Below, in pieces: positions 26,903 through 35,274 of a stretch of 64,000 nucleotides of DNA (the stretch's first letter is position 1; each line of letters starts with the position of its first letter). The stretch lies in NCBI RefSeq assembly GCF_003362805.1, contig NZ_QNQT01000003.1, positions 62,001-126,000 of the forward strand. The letters are read 5' to 3'. The position numbers and the translations under genes are program-made. The DNA comes from Neobacillus piezotolerans (GTDB lineage Bacteria > Bacillota > Bacilli > Bacillales > Cytobacillaceae). Under the pieces are notes generated by a model. The model was not told the origin of the DNA. It saw nothing but the letters and a program-made list of their open reading frames with translations, and made no database searches.

Positions 26903-27883
26903 TCAAGAGTTTTTCCAGTCCTTATTGACGAGCGATTTCGGCTCCTTCTCTGACAGGACGAGGCTGATATTGTATGCGCACAGATTCATCATCGTCATTC
27001 TCGTTTCGATGCTTGAGCTTCCGATATGCGGAATCGCCGTTACATTATTAAGTTTCAGAAGCGGATGGCTCGCACTGATCGGCTCCTTTTCAAAGACATC
27101 AAGCCCTGCTCCTGCGATATCCCCTTCAACAAGCGCGTCATACAGCGCACCTTCATCTACGACCGGGCCGCGGGCGGCGTTCACAAAGATGGCGGTTTTC
27201 TTCATTTTTCTGAATACATCACGGGTAAACATCCCCCTCGTTTGCTCGGTTAACGGCGTCATGCAAACGATGAAATCAGATTCGGTTATAAGCTCGTCGA
27301 AGGACACGTACTGGGCCCCGACCGCCTCCTCCATCTCCATATTCCGCGAACGGTTATGGTAGAGTATGTCCATCTCAAAACCAGTCGCGCGCTTCGCTAC
27401 TGCTGCACCGATTTTTCCCATGCCGACAATCCCGATTTTCTTATGGTGGATATCCAGCCCTGCTAAAAGAAGCGGGCTCCAGCTCTTCCATTTGTCTCCT
27501 TTTATATAATCGGCCGCTTCGACAATCCTGCGGGCCGCGGCCATCAGAAGCGCAAACGTAAGGTCGGCAGTCGTATCCGTCAGGACATCGGGAGTATTGC
27601 ACACCGCGATTCCCCTTTGCGTAGCGGCAGGGACATCAATGTTGTCATAACCGACCGCAAGATTGGCGACAACCTTTAGATTCCTTCCCGCCTCTAAAAC
27701 CTCCTCGTCAATCCGGTCGGATAACATCGTTAAAAGGGCGTCCGCTTTCCCCGCCTCTTCAAGGAGCCGCTCCCTGGGTACAGGCATCTCTTCCTTGTCC
27801 CACATGGATACCTCATAGCTATCCTGCAGCCCTTCAACTACTTCATCAGGTAATTTACGTGTAATGAATATGTATGGCTTCAT
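26903..27883 (-). CDS. 2-hydroxyacid dehydrogenase, glyoxylate/hydroxypyruvate reductase type
   Basis: A 326-residue D-isomer-specific 2-hydroxyacid dehydrogenase. The NAD(P)-binding loop GIVGMGKIGAAVAKR is near residue 151, NAARGPVVDEGAL near 233 contains the substrate arginine, and HIGSSS near 283 holds the catalytic histidine. Closest in feel to GhrB/GyaR-type glyoxylate reductases. AGGAGG precedes the ATG. Its likely -10 element lies in the loop of an 11-bp dyad (27904-27942). Confidence 0.88.
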   Translation of the reverse strand: MKPYIFITRKLPDEVVEGLQDSYEVSMWDKEEMPVPRERLLEEAGKADALLTMLSDRIDEEVLEAGRNLKVVANLAVGYDNIDVPAATQRGIAVCNTPDVLTDTTADLTFALLMAAARRIVEAADYIKGDKWKSWSPLLLAGLDIHHKKIGIVGMGKIGAAVAKRATGFEMDILYHNRSRNMEMEEAVGAQYVSFDELITESDFIVCMTPLTEQTRGMFTRDVFRKMKKTAIFVNAARGPVVDEGALYDALVEGDIAGAGLDVFEKEPISASHPLLKLNNVTAIPHIGSSSIETRMTMMNLCAYNISLVLSEKEPKSLVNKDWKNS

Positions 27884-27903
27884 TTTTAAATCCTCCTAAT
27901 TAA

Positions 27904-27942
27904 AACCCGTCATAACATTATAGTACCATATTATGACGGGTA
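27904..27942 (-). terminator. Dyad: terminator of yutH with an embedded promoter element
   Basis: ACCCGTCATAA and TTATGACGGGT are perfect inverted arms about 15 bases apart. After the yutH stop the minus strand reads through this hairpin into TTTTAATT, so it can terminate yutH. The loop contains TATAAT on the minus strand, the probable -10 of the next gene. Confidence 0.6.
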
Positions 27943-27950
27943 AACAGGAG

Positions 27951-28958
27951 TCATCGGTTCGACTGCCACTCAGGCCCTGGAAGCGCCCCGGCAAATGGCG
28001 AACCAGCCGTTACGAAAAAGGCCGCGGTGAATTGCTCGTAATCCGATGTCTGCTTCAGAATTGTGTTGAGCCGGTCCTCAAGCGCCTTCTGGACCGACTC
28101 CCTATTGGCGCTGTAGTACGATTCAACGGTTTCAAGATAATGAAGAGGAAACAAAAGCCTTGCGTACAGGAGCCGCCATGAAAATTTCGACAACGGCGCA
28201 ATGCCCCTATAGTCGGAAAAGAACCGGGCGATTTCCGGCCCGCAAGTCCGACTGTTATGGAGAAATCGTCCCCTTGCCCATTCCGCCAAATCACGGCTGC
28301 GGTGATCAAAAACCCAATCCATCGGGTTTTTTAAAATATACTCCCGCCCCCAAGCTCCTTCCGTAAACCGTTCATGGCAGACCGTACCGCCATCTACCGT
28401 TTCCGCTTCCTCATCAAGCTCCGTATCCACAAGATATTGGATGGCATTTTCGGCAAGCCCTGTAAAATAGGGAAACGATTCGATGAACATCCTTTCAAAC
28501 TCATCCGCGGCCGGCTGGAAAATCCGTTCAGACCAGACCCGCTCCATCTGGTCAAGCCTTGTTTCCCACATGTTTTTCCACTGGCCAATCCGGGCCGTTT
28601 TTTCGACCTGGAAGGGCACCATCCTGCCACGCTCGTGGAATTTTGCCAGCTTCCGCCCAAGCCTCATTTGCCCCTGCCTCTCTGGCGGCCCAGATGCAAG
28701 CAGGCAATACTTACCCCCTTCCCACTCGGCAATGATGCTCCCACTTTTTGTAGGAAGGACCGCGGGAACATTCCTGTCCCCATACGCTGATAAATGGGCG
28801 GCTATTTTTTGAAGTTCCGCAGCCTCTTCTTCGTCTTTTCCTCTGGGGCTGACGACAATATAATAAAAGCCATTTCCCCTGAAAGCATCGTAGGATTCGA
28901 GCCGCAAATACTCTCCATTTGTAATCCCGTATATTTTTTCAAGCATTTGACCGAGCAT
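27951..28958 (-). CDS. yutH: Spore coat-associated kinase-like protein (YutH)
   Basis: A 335-residue protein of the CotS/YutH group: a degenerate small-molecule-kinase-like fold found in spore coats of bacilli. Recognisable pieces are LGRKLAKFHERGR, NPMDWVFDHRSRDLAEWARG and the C-terminal ARLLFPLHYLETVESYY. In B. subtilis YutH is localised to the coat. The ATG at 28958 follows AGGCAGG; an internal ATG four codons later is possible. A sporulation promoter was not identified with confidence. Confidence 0.82.
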   Translation of the reverse strand: MLGQMLEKIYGITNGEYLRLESYDAFRGNGFYYIVVSPRGKDEEEAAELQKIAAHLSAYGDRNVPAVLPTKSGSIIAEWEGGKYCLLASGPPERQGQMRLGRKLAKFHERGRMVPFQVEKTARIGQWKNMWETRLDQMERVWSERIFQPAADEFERMFIESFPYFTGLAENAIQYLVDTELDEEAETVDGGTVCHERFTEGAWGREYILKNPMDWVFDHRSRDLAEWARGRFLHNSRTCGPEIARFFSDYRGIAPLSKFSWRLLYARLLFPLHYLETVESYYSANRESVQKALEDRLNTILKQTSDYEQFTAAFFVTAGSPFAGALPGPEWQSNR

Positions 28959-29182
28959 GAAAACACCTGCCTTCCCACCTCCCTACTATGTATATGCCCG
29001 TTTATTGCAAACTTGTTTTCACCTTCGGATTCGCCCTTTTTTTAAAAATTACGGGATGAACCGGGGGCAATTGCAAACAATAAGAAAGAATCCCCAAATT
29101 TGTTCCTTTTGGGGAGGTCAGGCATAATGTAAAGAAATAGGGTATATATAGAGTGAAAATTACAGGGAAAGGTGACTGCCAC

Positions 29183-29683
29183 ATGTCAGAGAACAAGAAG
29201 GAAAACTTAACGGAGACTACCGCCCGCAGGTGGCTGAAGGAACGGGGGGTCGAGGTCCAGGATATCGCCGACCTCGTCTATTTCTTGCAGCAAAAATACC
29301 ACGATGACTTGAAAATTGAAGATTGCATCCACAACGTGGAGCGTGTCCTTTCAAAAAGGGAAGTTCAAAATGCGATTATTACCGGCATCCAGCTTGACAT
29401 GCTTGCCGAGAAAGGCCTTCTGGAGGAGCCCCTCCAGTCGATTATAAAAACGGATGAAAGCCTCTATGGCGTGGATGAAATTCTCGCATTCTCCATCGTG
29501 AATGTTTACGGTTCGATTGGATTCACGAATTATGGATACATTGATAAGCAAAAGCCCGGAATCCTAAGGCGCTTGAACGATAAATCGACCGGAGAAGTCC
29601 ATACATTCCTTGATGATATCGTTGGAGCGGTCGCCGCTGCAGCGTCAAGCCGCCTCGCGCACCGCGCTGAAAATGCAGAATAA
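29183..29683 (+). CDS. yutG: YutG, phosphatidylglycerophosphatase A-related protein
   Basis: A 166-residue protein of the PgpA/YutG superfamily. Features are VQDIADLVYFLQQKYHDDL near residue 25, EVQNAIITGIQLDMLAE and the C-terminal STGEVHTFLDDIVGAVAAA. PgpA enzymes dephosphorylate phosphatidylglycerophosphate, but YutG proteins lack membrane segments, so the substrate is open. The ATG at 29183 has AAAGGTGA upstream; an ATG ten codons earlier overlaps it. Confidence 0.85.
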   Translation: MSENKKENLTETTARRWLKERGVEVQDIADLVYFLQQKYHDDLKIEDCIHNVERVLSKREVQNAIITGIQLDMLAEKGLLEEPLQSIIKTDESLYGVDEILAFSIVNVYGSIGFTNYGYIDKQKPGILRRLNDKSTGEVHTFLDDIVGAVAAAASSRLAHRAENAE

Positions 29684-29708
29684 AACTATTTTTTTAGGTG
29701 TTCTCTTT

Positions 29709-29744
29709 TAAAAAAGTCCAGCCATTAGACGGCTGGACTTTTTG
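29709..29744. terminator. Bidirectional terminator between yutG and yutF
   Basis: AAAAAGTCCAGCC and GGCTGGACTTTTT form a perfect stem between converging genes. Confidence 0.95.
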
Positions 29745-29746
29745 CG

Positions 29747-30511
29747 CTATACGTTCCATTGATCAAGTGAATCGATTGCATACGTCGGATTTCTCGGGTA
29801 ATTTGCCAACAATTCGCGGGTCGTTACGCCGGTATGGACGAGAAGGGTGTCAAGGCCGGCATTCATTCCGGCAAGGATGTCGGTCTCATAATAGTCTCCG
29901 ACCATAATCGTCTCATCCTTGCTTGTCCCAAGAACTTTCAATGCCTGCTCCATGATAATTGATTCAGGCTTTCCGATGAAGGTCGGCTTTACACCTGTCG
30001 AAGCCGAAATCACCGCTGTAATCGCCCCGTTCGCCGGCAGCATGCCACGCTCGGTGGGCAGGGCCAAATCGCTGTTAGTTGACAAAAAGCGCGCCCCGTT
30101 GCGGACAGCCAGGCATGCTACAGCAAGCTTTTCATACGTTAATGCGGTATCAAGCCCGACAACAACATAATCGGCATCCTCAGCTCCTGGAATAAGCCCT
30201 TTATCCCTAATGGCGCTCCGAAGCCCCTCTTCCCCGATCATATACACGGACGCCCCTTGCTTTTCCGCCGCGATGAAGCTCGCGGTAGCAAGGCTTGAAG
30301 TAAACACATGATCCTCTTCGGCTGGTATGTCGTAAGAGCTCAGCTTTTCGGCGACCTGCGCGGGCGTACGGGTCGAATTATTCGTGACAAACAAATACGG
30401 AATCCCTTTGCTTCGCAGTCTCTTCACAAAATCGGATGCTGCCTCGATCCGCTGTGCCCCCCGATACATCGTCCCATCCAAATCAATCATGTAACCTCTA
30501 TATGCTTTCAA
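29747..30511 (-). CDS. yutF: HAD-superfamily sugar-phosphate phosphatase (YutF)
   Basis: A 254-residue NagD-type HAD phosphatase. DxD motif IDLDGTMYRG is at residues about 9-18, FVTNNSTRTP near 40, the motif-III lysine in FIGKPESII near 178 and motif-IV GDYYETDI near 205. It probably dephosphorylates nucleotide or sugar phosphates in the cytoplasm. The TTG at 30511 is preferred: AGGAG lies seven bases upstream and it gives MKAYRGY, as in the B. subtilis protein; the ATG at 30517 is too close to that site. Confidence 0.9.
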   Translation of the reverse strand: MKAYRGYMIDLDGTMYRGAQRIEAASDFVKRLRSKGIPYLFVTNNSTRTPAQVAEKLSSYDIPAEEDHVFTSSLATASFIAAEKQGASVYMIGEEGLRSAIRDKGLIPGAEDADYVVVGLDTALTYEKLAVACLAVRNGARFLSTNSDLALPTERGMLPANGAITAVISASTGVKPTFIGKPESIIMEQALKVLGTSKDETIMVGDYYETDILAGMNAGLDTLLVHTGVTTRELLANYPRNPTYAIDSLDQWNV

Positions 30512-30591
30512 ATCCATCACTCCTGATAAAAGGTCAAATAGCTGACTCCTAAAAATAGAATACCAATTTGGCAAATTGAATAGCAGGATAA

Positions 30592-30615
30592 AGAAAAAGG
30601 CCGCTCTTAGCGGCC
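30592..30615 (-). terminator. Terminator of yutE
   Basis: GGCCGCT and AGCGGCC pair with a three-base loop, followed by TTTTTCTTT. Confidence 0.95.
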
Positions 30616-30625
30616 GTTCAAAGCG

Positions 30626-31063
30626 TTAGTTTTTAAAAGCCGATACGGGCCCCAGTTCCTTGACAAGGTATGTCCTGACCAGTCCTGGAAAGGCTTCGAC
30701 CCCATCCAGTATTGCCGCCAAATCAGCCGCGAGATGTCCATGGTCGATGGCTGTATAAAACTGGACAAGCTGTTTCCGTTGGGATACAAGCACTTTCAGC
30801 TTGGCGGAAACGGATTCATCAACAACCTTTTCATCAAGGAGAATGTCGATAATATCTTCATAGCTGCCCGGGTCGCGCATGATGAAGCCATCGATCATCG
30901 CGTTGCCGACATCGAGCATAGCTTCGGCCAGCATATGGGCAATCCTTTCAAGCGCGGCTTTTTCAACCGGGGATTCCCATTTCCCCTGCGCCTTGAACAG
31001 CGCGGCCAGCTGTTCTATGTAGAGGAGCCTTTGCTCCATCAGTTCGCGGTCGACAAAGTACAT
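30626..31063 (-). CDS. yutE: DUF86/HEPN family protein (YutE)
   Basis: A 145-residue helical protein of the DUF86 (HepT) HEPN family, starting MYFVDRELMEQRLLYIEQLA as in YutE. HepT toxins carry an R-x4-6-H ribonuclease motif; here the corresponding SQRKQLVQFY has no histidine within reach of the arginine, so nuclease activity is doubtful. No MntA-type nucleotidyltransferase gene is adjacent. It follows the EAL-domain gene by 12 bp and is probably cotranscribed with it. Confidence 0.8.
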   Translation of the reverse strand: MYFVDRELMEQRLLYIEQLAALFKAQGKWESPVEKAALERIAHMLAEAMLDVGNAMIDGFIMRDPGSYEDIIDILLDEKVVDESVSAKLKVLVSQRKQLVQFYTAIDHGHLAADLAAILDGVEAFPGLVRTYLVKELGPVSAFKN

Positions 31064-31075
31064 ACGTCCACATCC

Positions 31076-32386
31076 CTATGTTGCAATTTTTTTTTCGAGC
31101 ATCCTCGGCCTTGCATAGAAATAGCCCTGGGCGAGGTCGACGTTGTTGCGGGTAAGGACCGAAGCCTCTTCCTCATTTTCGATGCCTTCCGCGACAACTA
31201 GCGAGCCCGCCTCCCTGGCGACAAGCAAAAGACCCTTTAGCATCGATTCCTTCACGGAGTTTTTGTCGATATTCTCAATGACGGAGCGGTCGATTTTGAT
31301 GATGTCCGGCATGACCTCGTTGATCGTGTTCAAGCTGGCATAGCCGGAACCGGTATCATCCACCGCGATCCGGAATCCCATCAAGCGGAGGACCTTAATG
31401 TTGTAAATGAAGTCCCGCATCTCTTCAATTGAATCCCGTTCCGTTATTTCAAATGTAATTTGTTTTGGGGAAATATTCTTATACTTATGCATCAGCCTCT
31501 TTACGTCCCGGATGAACCGGGCGTTCCCTAGCGTAAGCGGCGTGAAGTTGATAAAAATGTCCTGCTCGGATTCAATATGCCGAATTTCCTCAAGCGCTTT
31601 TTCAAGCACGACTAGTTCCAATTCATACAGCTTGCCCGTCTGCCTGGCGACGGAAAAAAGTGTGAACGGGTTTTCCAGCATCGTTCCCGCCGGCCCCCGC
31701 GTCAGCATCTCCCAAGCGCGGACTTCCTTGGTGGCAACATCGATAATCGGCTGCGCGAGCAGAAAAATTTCTTTTTGGGAAATGATTTTGCCCATTATGA
31801 AGAGCATTTCGTTAAATTCGGATTCAATCCGCTTTTCAGCCATTGCAACAGCTTGCTGATGGGCTTTCAGAATGGCTTCCTGAATCGAGTAATGCTTTTT
31901 TTCAACGAACATATAGCCTGTTTCAAGGACCATTTGCGCCTCCGGGAACTCCGCATGCAGCTCCCTTCTCCCCCTGCCAGCCACCTTTATCATGATGGAA
32001 TCGATTACAGAGAGGCCGTTCCGGTCATGCCCGGCGCGGACGTAAAGCGACAGCCCATCCCCGTAGAAATCATGGAGCGAAATAATGTCCTCTTCCTCCA
32101 CCTCGGCCTCGACGGCTTCGCGGAAAACTTTCCTGAAGCGTCCCATGAATTTCGGAAATTCGGCCGGGCCAAGGAAGTCGGCCAGTTCTTTTAAATTTTT
32201 TAGGTTAAATACAATAACGGCAGCCTCATAGCCCTCCCGGAAAGCGCTTTTAACTCCCTGGGCAACCGGGTTCCTGATGACGAATTGCGGAGGGAAAAAC
32301 TTTATGGATGACAGGGGAAGGACAATCTTGCCCCATTGCATGAGTTGTGTTGCCTTTGTCACATACTGACGGACCATTCGTTTCAT
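31076..32386 (-). CDS. EAL-domain protein with degenerate GGDEF-like N-terminus
   Basis: A 436-residue cytoplasmic protein. The N-terminal 200 residues look like a decayed GGDEF fold (FYGDGLSLYV in the signature place). The EAL domain keeps the residues needed for c-di-GMP hydrolysis: E and R in WEMLTRGP, N in FINFTP, E in FEITERD, the DD of DDTGSGYASL, K in IIKIDRS and E in VAEGIEN, then Q in LAQGYFY. It is therefore a plausible active phosphodiesterase, related to but not identical in layout with B. subtilis YuxH. The start is set at the ATG at 32386 after GGAGAGG; the ATG at 32377 is an alternative, and the frame extends upstream into the promoter. Confidence 0.82.
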   Translation of the reverse strand: MKRMVRQYVTKATQLMQWGKIVLPLSSIKFFPPQFVIRNPVAQGVKSAFREGYEAAVIVFNLKNLKELADFLGPAEFPKFMGRFRKVFREAVEAEVEEEDIISLHDFYGDGLSLYVRAGHDRNGLSVIDSIMIKVAGRGRRELHAEFPEAQMVLETGYMFVEKKHYSIQEAILKAHQQAVAMAEKRIESEFNEMLFIMGKIISQKEIFLLAQPIIDVATKEVRAWEMLTRGPAGTMLENPFTLFSVARQTGKLYELELVVLEKALEEIRHIESEQDIFINFTPLTLGNARFIRDVKRLMHKYKNISPKQITFEITERDSIEEMRDFIYNIKVLRLMGFRIAVDDTGSGYASLNTINEVMPDIIKIDRSVIENIDKNSVKESMLKGLLLVAREAGSLVVAEGIENEEEASVLTRNNVDLAQGYFYARPRMLEKKIAT

Positions 32387-32540
32387 TCCTCTCCGATTAA
32401 CCTGTAATCGTATTGTAACACAATTTGGCAGTTTTCGTCGTTTTTCAGCCGATTTTTCGAATAAAGTTGTCGACATTCATTTCCCAGTCTATTTTTGGTA
32501 AGATGGGTTATGGAATTATTTTTTTAAAAGGAGCGGAAAA

Positions 32541-32807
32541 ATGGCAGAGCGTTTTTTCTTATATGATGATACCGAAGCTTCAAAAACAAGGTTTGTGAGC
32601 TTCGTTGGTGAAAACACACGGTTCGATCTGGCCCTTATCCAGACTGGCCGGCATTTCGGGAAAACCTTGGTGCTTGATATGCAAGGGAGCCGGTTCGCGA
32701 TTATTGGAGAGGATGACCTGAAGGAGGAAGGGTATCTTGAGTATGCCTTCCAGCTTTCTGAAGAGGATGCGGAGGAGCTTCGCTCGTTTTTGGCTCAGAT
32801 TGTATAA
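32541..32807 (+). CDS. DUF3055 protein
   Basis: An 88-residue acidic protein that matches DUF3055: ERFFLYDDTEASKTRFVSF at the start, LVLDMQGSRFAIIG in the middle and EDAEELRSFL at the end. Function unknown. AAAGGAGCGG precedes the ATG. It is convergent with yutD, with a strong shared terminator. Confidence 0.85.
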   Translation: MAERFFLYDDTEASKTRFVSFVGENTRFDLALIQTGRHFGKTLVLDMQGSRFAIIGEDDLKEEGYLEYAFQLSEEDAEELRSFLAQIV

Positions 32808-32855
32808 CGCGGTGTGTGCGGGTTCTTTATTGGGCCGCGGGCATGATGGCATTGG

Positions 32856-32892
32856 CAAAGGGGCAGCCGGTTTTTGGCTGCCCCTTTTTTTC
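32856..32892. terminator. Bidirectional terminator between the DUF3055 gene and yutD
   Basis: GGGGCAGCC and GGCTGCCCC pair, followed by TTTTTTT. Confidence 0.95.
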
Positions 32893-32900
32893 AAAAAAAA

Positions 32901-33176
32901 TCATTTCTTAATCTTTTTAACGACGAAGTAGGCGCAGCCAAAGTTGCAGAATTCGTAAAGGTATTCAGTCAGGGTGCTGATTTTCGTGTCGAAGGTGGCT
33001 TTTTGGTTCTGGTCGTCGAAGAAGCCTCGGAGGCGGAGTTGGCCGTACCCCCAGTCGCCGACTATATAATCATACCTTGCCAGGATTTCGCTGTATCTGT
33101 CCTTGAAGGCATCCTCATTGAAACCGTTCCTGTAATCTTCTATGACCTCGTAAGCGGTGTTGTTGACAATAATCAT
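32901..33176 (-). CDS. yutD: DUF1027 protein (YutD)
   Basis: A 91-residue protein matching YutD: YEVIEDYRNGFNEDAFKDRY, YDYIVGDWGYGQLRLRGF and YEFCNFGCAYFVVKK. Function unknown but widely conserved in Firmicutes. The ATG at 33176 (MIIVNN) follows GAGGTGATAGG; longer in-frame starts add a poorly conserved extension. It diverges from the lipoprotein gene. Confidence 0.88.
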   Translation of the reverse strand: MIIVNNTAYEVIEDYRNGFNEDAFKDRYSEILARYDYIVGDWGYGQLRLRGFFDDQNQKATFDTKISTLTEYLYEFCNFGCAYFVVKKIKK

Positions 33177-33290
33177 TCCTATCACCTCATTTGCGGGCAA
33201 ATCTTCTTTTTCCATTATAACCGATTCCCAATCAATTACTAACAGAAAAAAGCTTCGGGAGGGCAATACTTGTGGTAGGAGGTGTTGCGA

Positions 33291-33956
33291 ATGAGGAAGG
33301 AGCTTTTGGCCGCCGGGCTATGCGCGCTGCTGCTTGCGGGGTGCCAGGACAATCCGAAGGGGGATAATTATGGCGGCGCGAGCCATTTGCACCCGGATAA
33401 TCGCCGGTCGGAGGTGTATGGGGACCGGGGAAATAAGAAGCGGCCAGATGAGTCACAGAGGTTTGGATATTACCGGCATCAGAAGAGCCCTATTATGGGG
33501 GACAAATCAGAGATGGCTGTCCTTGATAGGGGGCAAATCGCGAAGGATATTAGCCGGGTTTGCACGACGCTTCCGAATGTGAATGATGCCGCGGTGCTTG
33601 TTACGGATGAAGAGGTGCTTGTCGCTTACGATACGGATACAACCAATCGGGAACTGACGGCTGACCAGGTGAAAAGAACGGCATTGTCACGGGTTCCGCG
33701 ATTTTTCCATGTGTATATTTCGGACAACAAGAACTTGATGCGCGATGTGGAAACCCTCACAAGCCTGACGACGCAAAATAAGAATGCGGATGAATCGATT
33801 ACGGCTGTGATTAGGGAAATGAAAAAATCGCCCCAGGGAGCACGGGTGAATGCATTGGAAAATGAAAATGGCGAGACTCCTGGTGATAGGAGTGGCGGTA
33901 TGAGTGGAACAAACGGTGGTATGAATGGCGGTTCGAACGGCGGCATGAATCGGTGA
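33291..33956 (+). CDS. YhcN/YlaJ-type sporulation lipoprotein
   Basis: A 221-residue lipoprotein: signal MRKELLAAGLCALLLAGC with lipobox LAGC, a hydrophilic stretch, then the YhcN/YlaJ domain (about residues 75-170, DVSRVCTTLPNVNDAAVLVT-like and VAYDTDTTNRELTADQVKR). The C-terminus is a run of GGM/NGG repeats. Family members are made in the forespore and sit on the spore inner membrane; in B. subtilis order this would be yutC. The ATG at 33291 follows GGAGGTG. Confidence 0.82.
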   Translation: MRKELLAAGLCALLLAGCQDNPKGDNYGGASHLHPDNRRSEVYGDRGNKKRPDESQRFGYYRHQKSPIMGDKSEMAVLDRGQIAKDISRVCTTLPNVNDAAVLVTDEEVLVAYDTDTTNRELTADQVKRTALSRVPRFFHVYISDNKNLMRDVETLTSLTTQNKNADESITAVIREMKKSPQGARVNALENENGETPGDRSGGMSGTNGGMNGGSNGGMNR

Positions 33957-34034
33957 TGTGGCAATTTGGCTCCGGATTGGAGTTCAGGTATGGGCCTAAG
34001 TGTATCGGTTATGTTTAGGATGGAACGCGATAAG

Positions 34035-34060
34035 GGCATCCGCCGAAACGGATGCCTTTA
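34035..34060 (+). terminator. Terminator of the YhcN/YlaJ lipoprotein gene
   Basis: GGCATCCG and CGGATGCC pair, followed by TTTAGGTTT. Confidence 0.8.
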
Positions 34061-34113
34061 GGTTTGCTAGTTGGTTTGTGGTTACTGGTTAGCGGCGAAA
34101 TTGTGAGTTTTGC

Positions 34114-34179
34114 GCCTCGATGGCTTCGTTGCCTGCCCTTCACAATGCGCGGGCTATGCCTCGATGGCTTCGTTCCCTG
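34114..34179. repeat. Duplicated 22-bp end of lipA
   Basis: GCCTCGATGGCTTCGTT-CCTG occurs at 34158-34179, inside the last lipA codons, and again at 34114-34135 with one mismatch, 44 bp downstream of the gene end. Confidence 0.85.
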
Positions 34180-35080
34180 TAGCTTCCGCCAGTGCGGCCC
34201 TGGCTTTAGCGGCTGCGTTTACCTGCTCGTCGGCGTGGTAGGACGAGCGGACAAGCGGCCCTGCTTCACAATGGCTGAACCCTTTGGAAAGTGCAATCTG
34301 CTTCAGTTCATTGAACTCATCAGGCGTGTAGTATTTTTCGACCTTGAGGTGCTTTTTCGTCGGCTGAAGGTATTGGCCGATCGTCATAATGTCAACGTTA
34401 TTGACGCGGAGGTCGTCCATCACCTCGATGATTTCCTCCCACGTTTCGCCAACACCGATCATCAGGCTTGATTTTGTCGGGATGTCGGGCTGCATTTCCT
34501 TCGCCCTGCGCAAGAACTCGAGCGAGCGGTCGTACGTCGCGCGGGCGCGGACTCTCGGCGTGAGCCTCCTAACCGTTTCGATGTTGTGGTTCAGGATATC
34601 CGGGCGGGCGTCCATTAGCATCCTAAGGTTTTCTTCGACGCCTCCCATATCGGATGGGAGCACCTCGATGCTTGTAAATGGACTTTTCCGGCGGATTGCG
34701 CGGACTGTTTCCGCGAAAACGGCGGCTCCTCCGTCACGAAGGTCATCGCGGGCGACGGCGGTTATGACGGCATGCTTCAAGTTCATTTGGAAGACGGAAT
34801 CGGCTACGCGCTCCGGTTCCTGCAGGTCAAGCTCGGTCGGCAGTCCTGTTTTGACGGCGCAAAAACGGCAGGCGCGGGTACAGATGTCCCCAAGGATCAT
34901 GAATGTTGCCGTCCGCCTGACCGCCCAGCACTCATGGATATTCGGGCAGCGCGCTTCTTCGCACACCGTGTGAAGGTTTTTGCTGCGCATCATTTTCTTT
35001 AACCCTGTGTAATTTTCGTTTGTATTCAATTTTATTTTCAGCCATTCAGGCTTTCGTAAAGGCCTGTTCCCTGTTGTCAT
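34154..35080 (-). CDS. lipA: Lipoyl synthase
   Basis: A 308-residue radical-SAM enzyme that inserts two sulfur atoms into protein-bound octanoyl groups to make lipoate. The auxiliary cluster motif [13 protein letters not shown] is at about residues 40-52 and the SAM-cluster motif CTRACRFC at about 67-74. The SAM-binding and C-terminal RSSYHADEQ regions are intact. The ATG at 35080 follows GGAG at eight bases; a GTG three codons upstream touches it. The last 22 bp are repeated downstream. Its product acts on GcvH and the 2-oxoacid dehydrogenases. Confidence 0.97.
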   Translation of the reverse strand: MTTGNRPLRKPEWLKIKLNTNENYTGLKKMMRSKNLHTVCEEARCPNIHECWAVRRTATFMILGDICTRACRFCAVKTGLPTELDLQEPERVADSVFQMNLKHAVITAVARDDLRDGGAAVFAETVRAIRRKSPFTSIEVLPSDMGGVEENLRMLMDARPDILNHNIETVRRLTPRVRARATYDRSLEFLRRAKEMQPDIPTKSSLMIGVGETWEEIIEVMDDLRVNNVDIMTIGQYLQPTKKHLKVEKYYTPDEFNELKQIALSKGFSHCEAGPLVRSSYHADEQVNAAAKARAALAEATGNEAIEA

Positions 35081-35142
35081 ATCATCCACTCCATCGATTA
35101 TGTACAGAATGCTATTCTCTTTTGAACTGTAACATACTCAAG

Positions 35143-35166
35143 AAAGCCCTTCAAGATTAAGGGCTT
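35143..35166. repeat. Short perfect hairpin between lipA and lytH
   Basis: AAGCCCTT and AAGGGCTT pair around CAAGATT in the spacer between the divergent genes. It resembles a terminator stem but lies upstream of both genes. Confidence 0.6.
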
Positions 35167-35274
35167 CCATTGGCAATTATTGTCCGTTATGAAGCTTGAT
35201 TCCATGAGGCAAAATACAGAAAAAGGTGAGCCGGGAAGCGGCCGGAAGCCATTCTGGAAGGAGGGGAATTTGAG

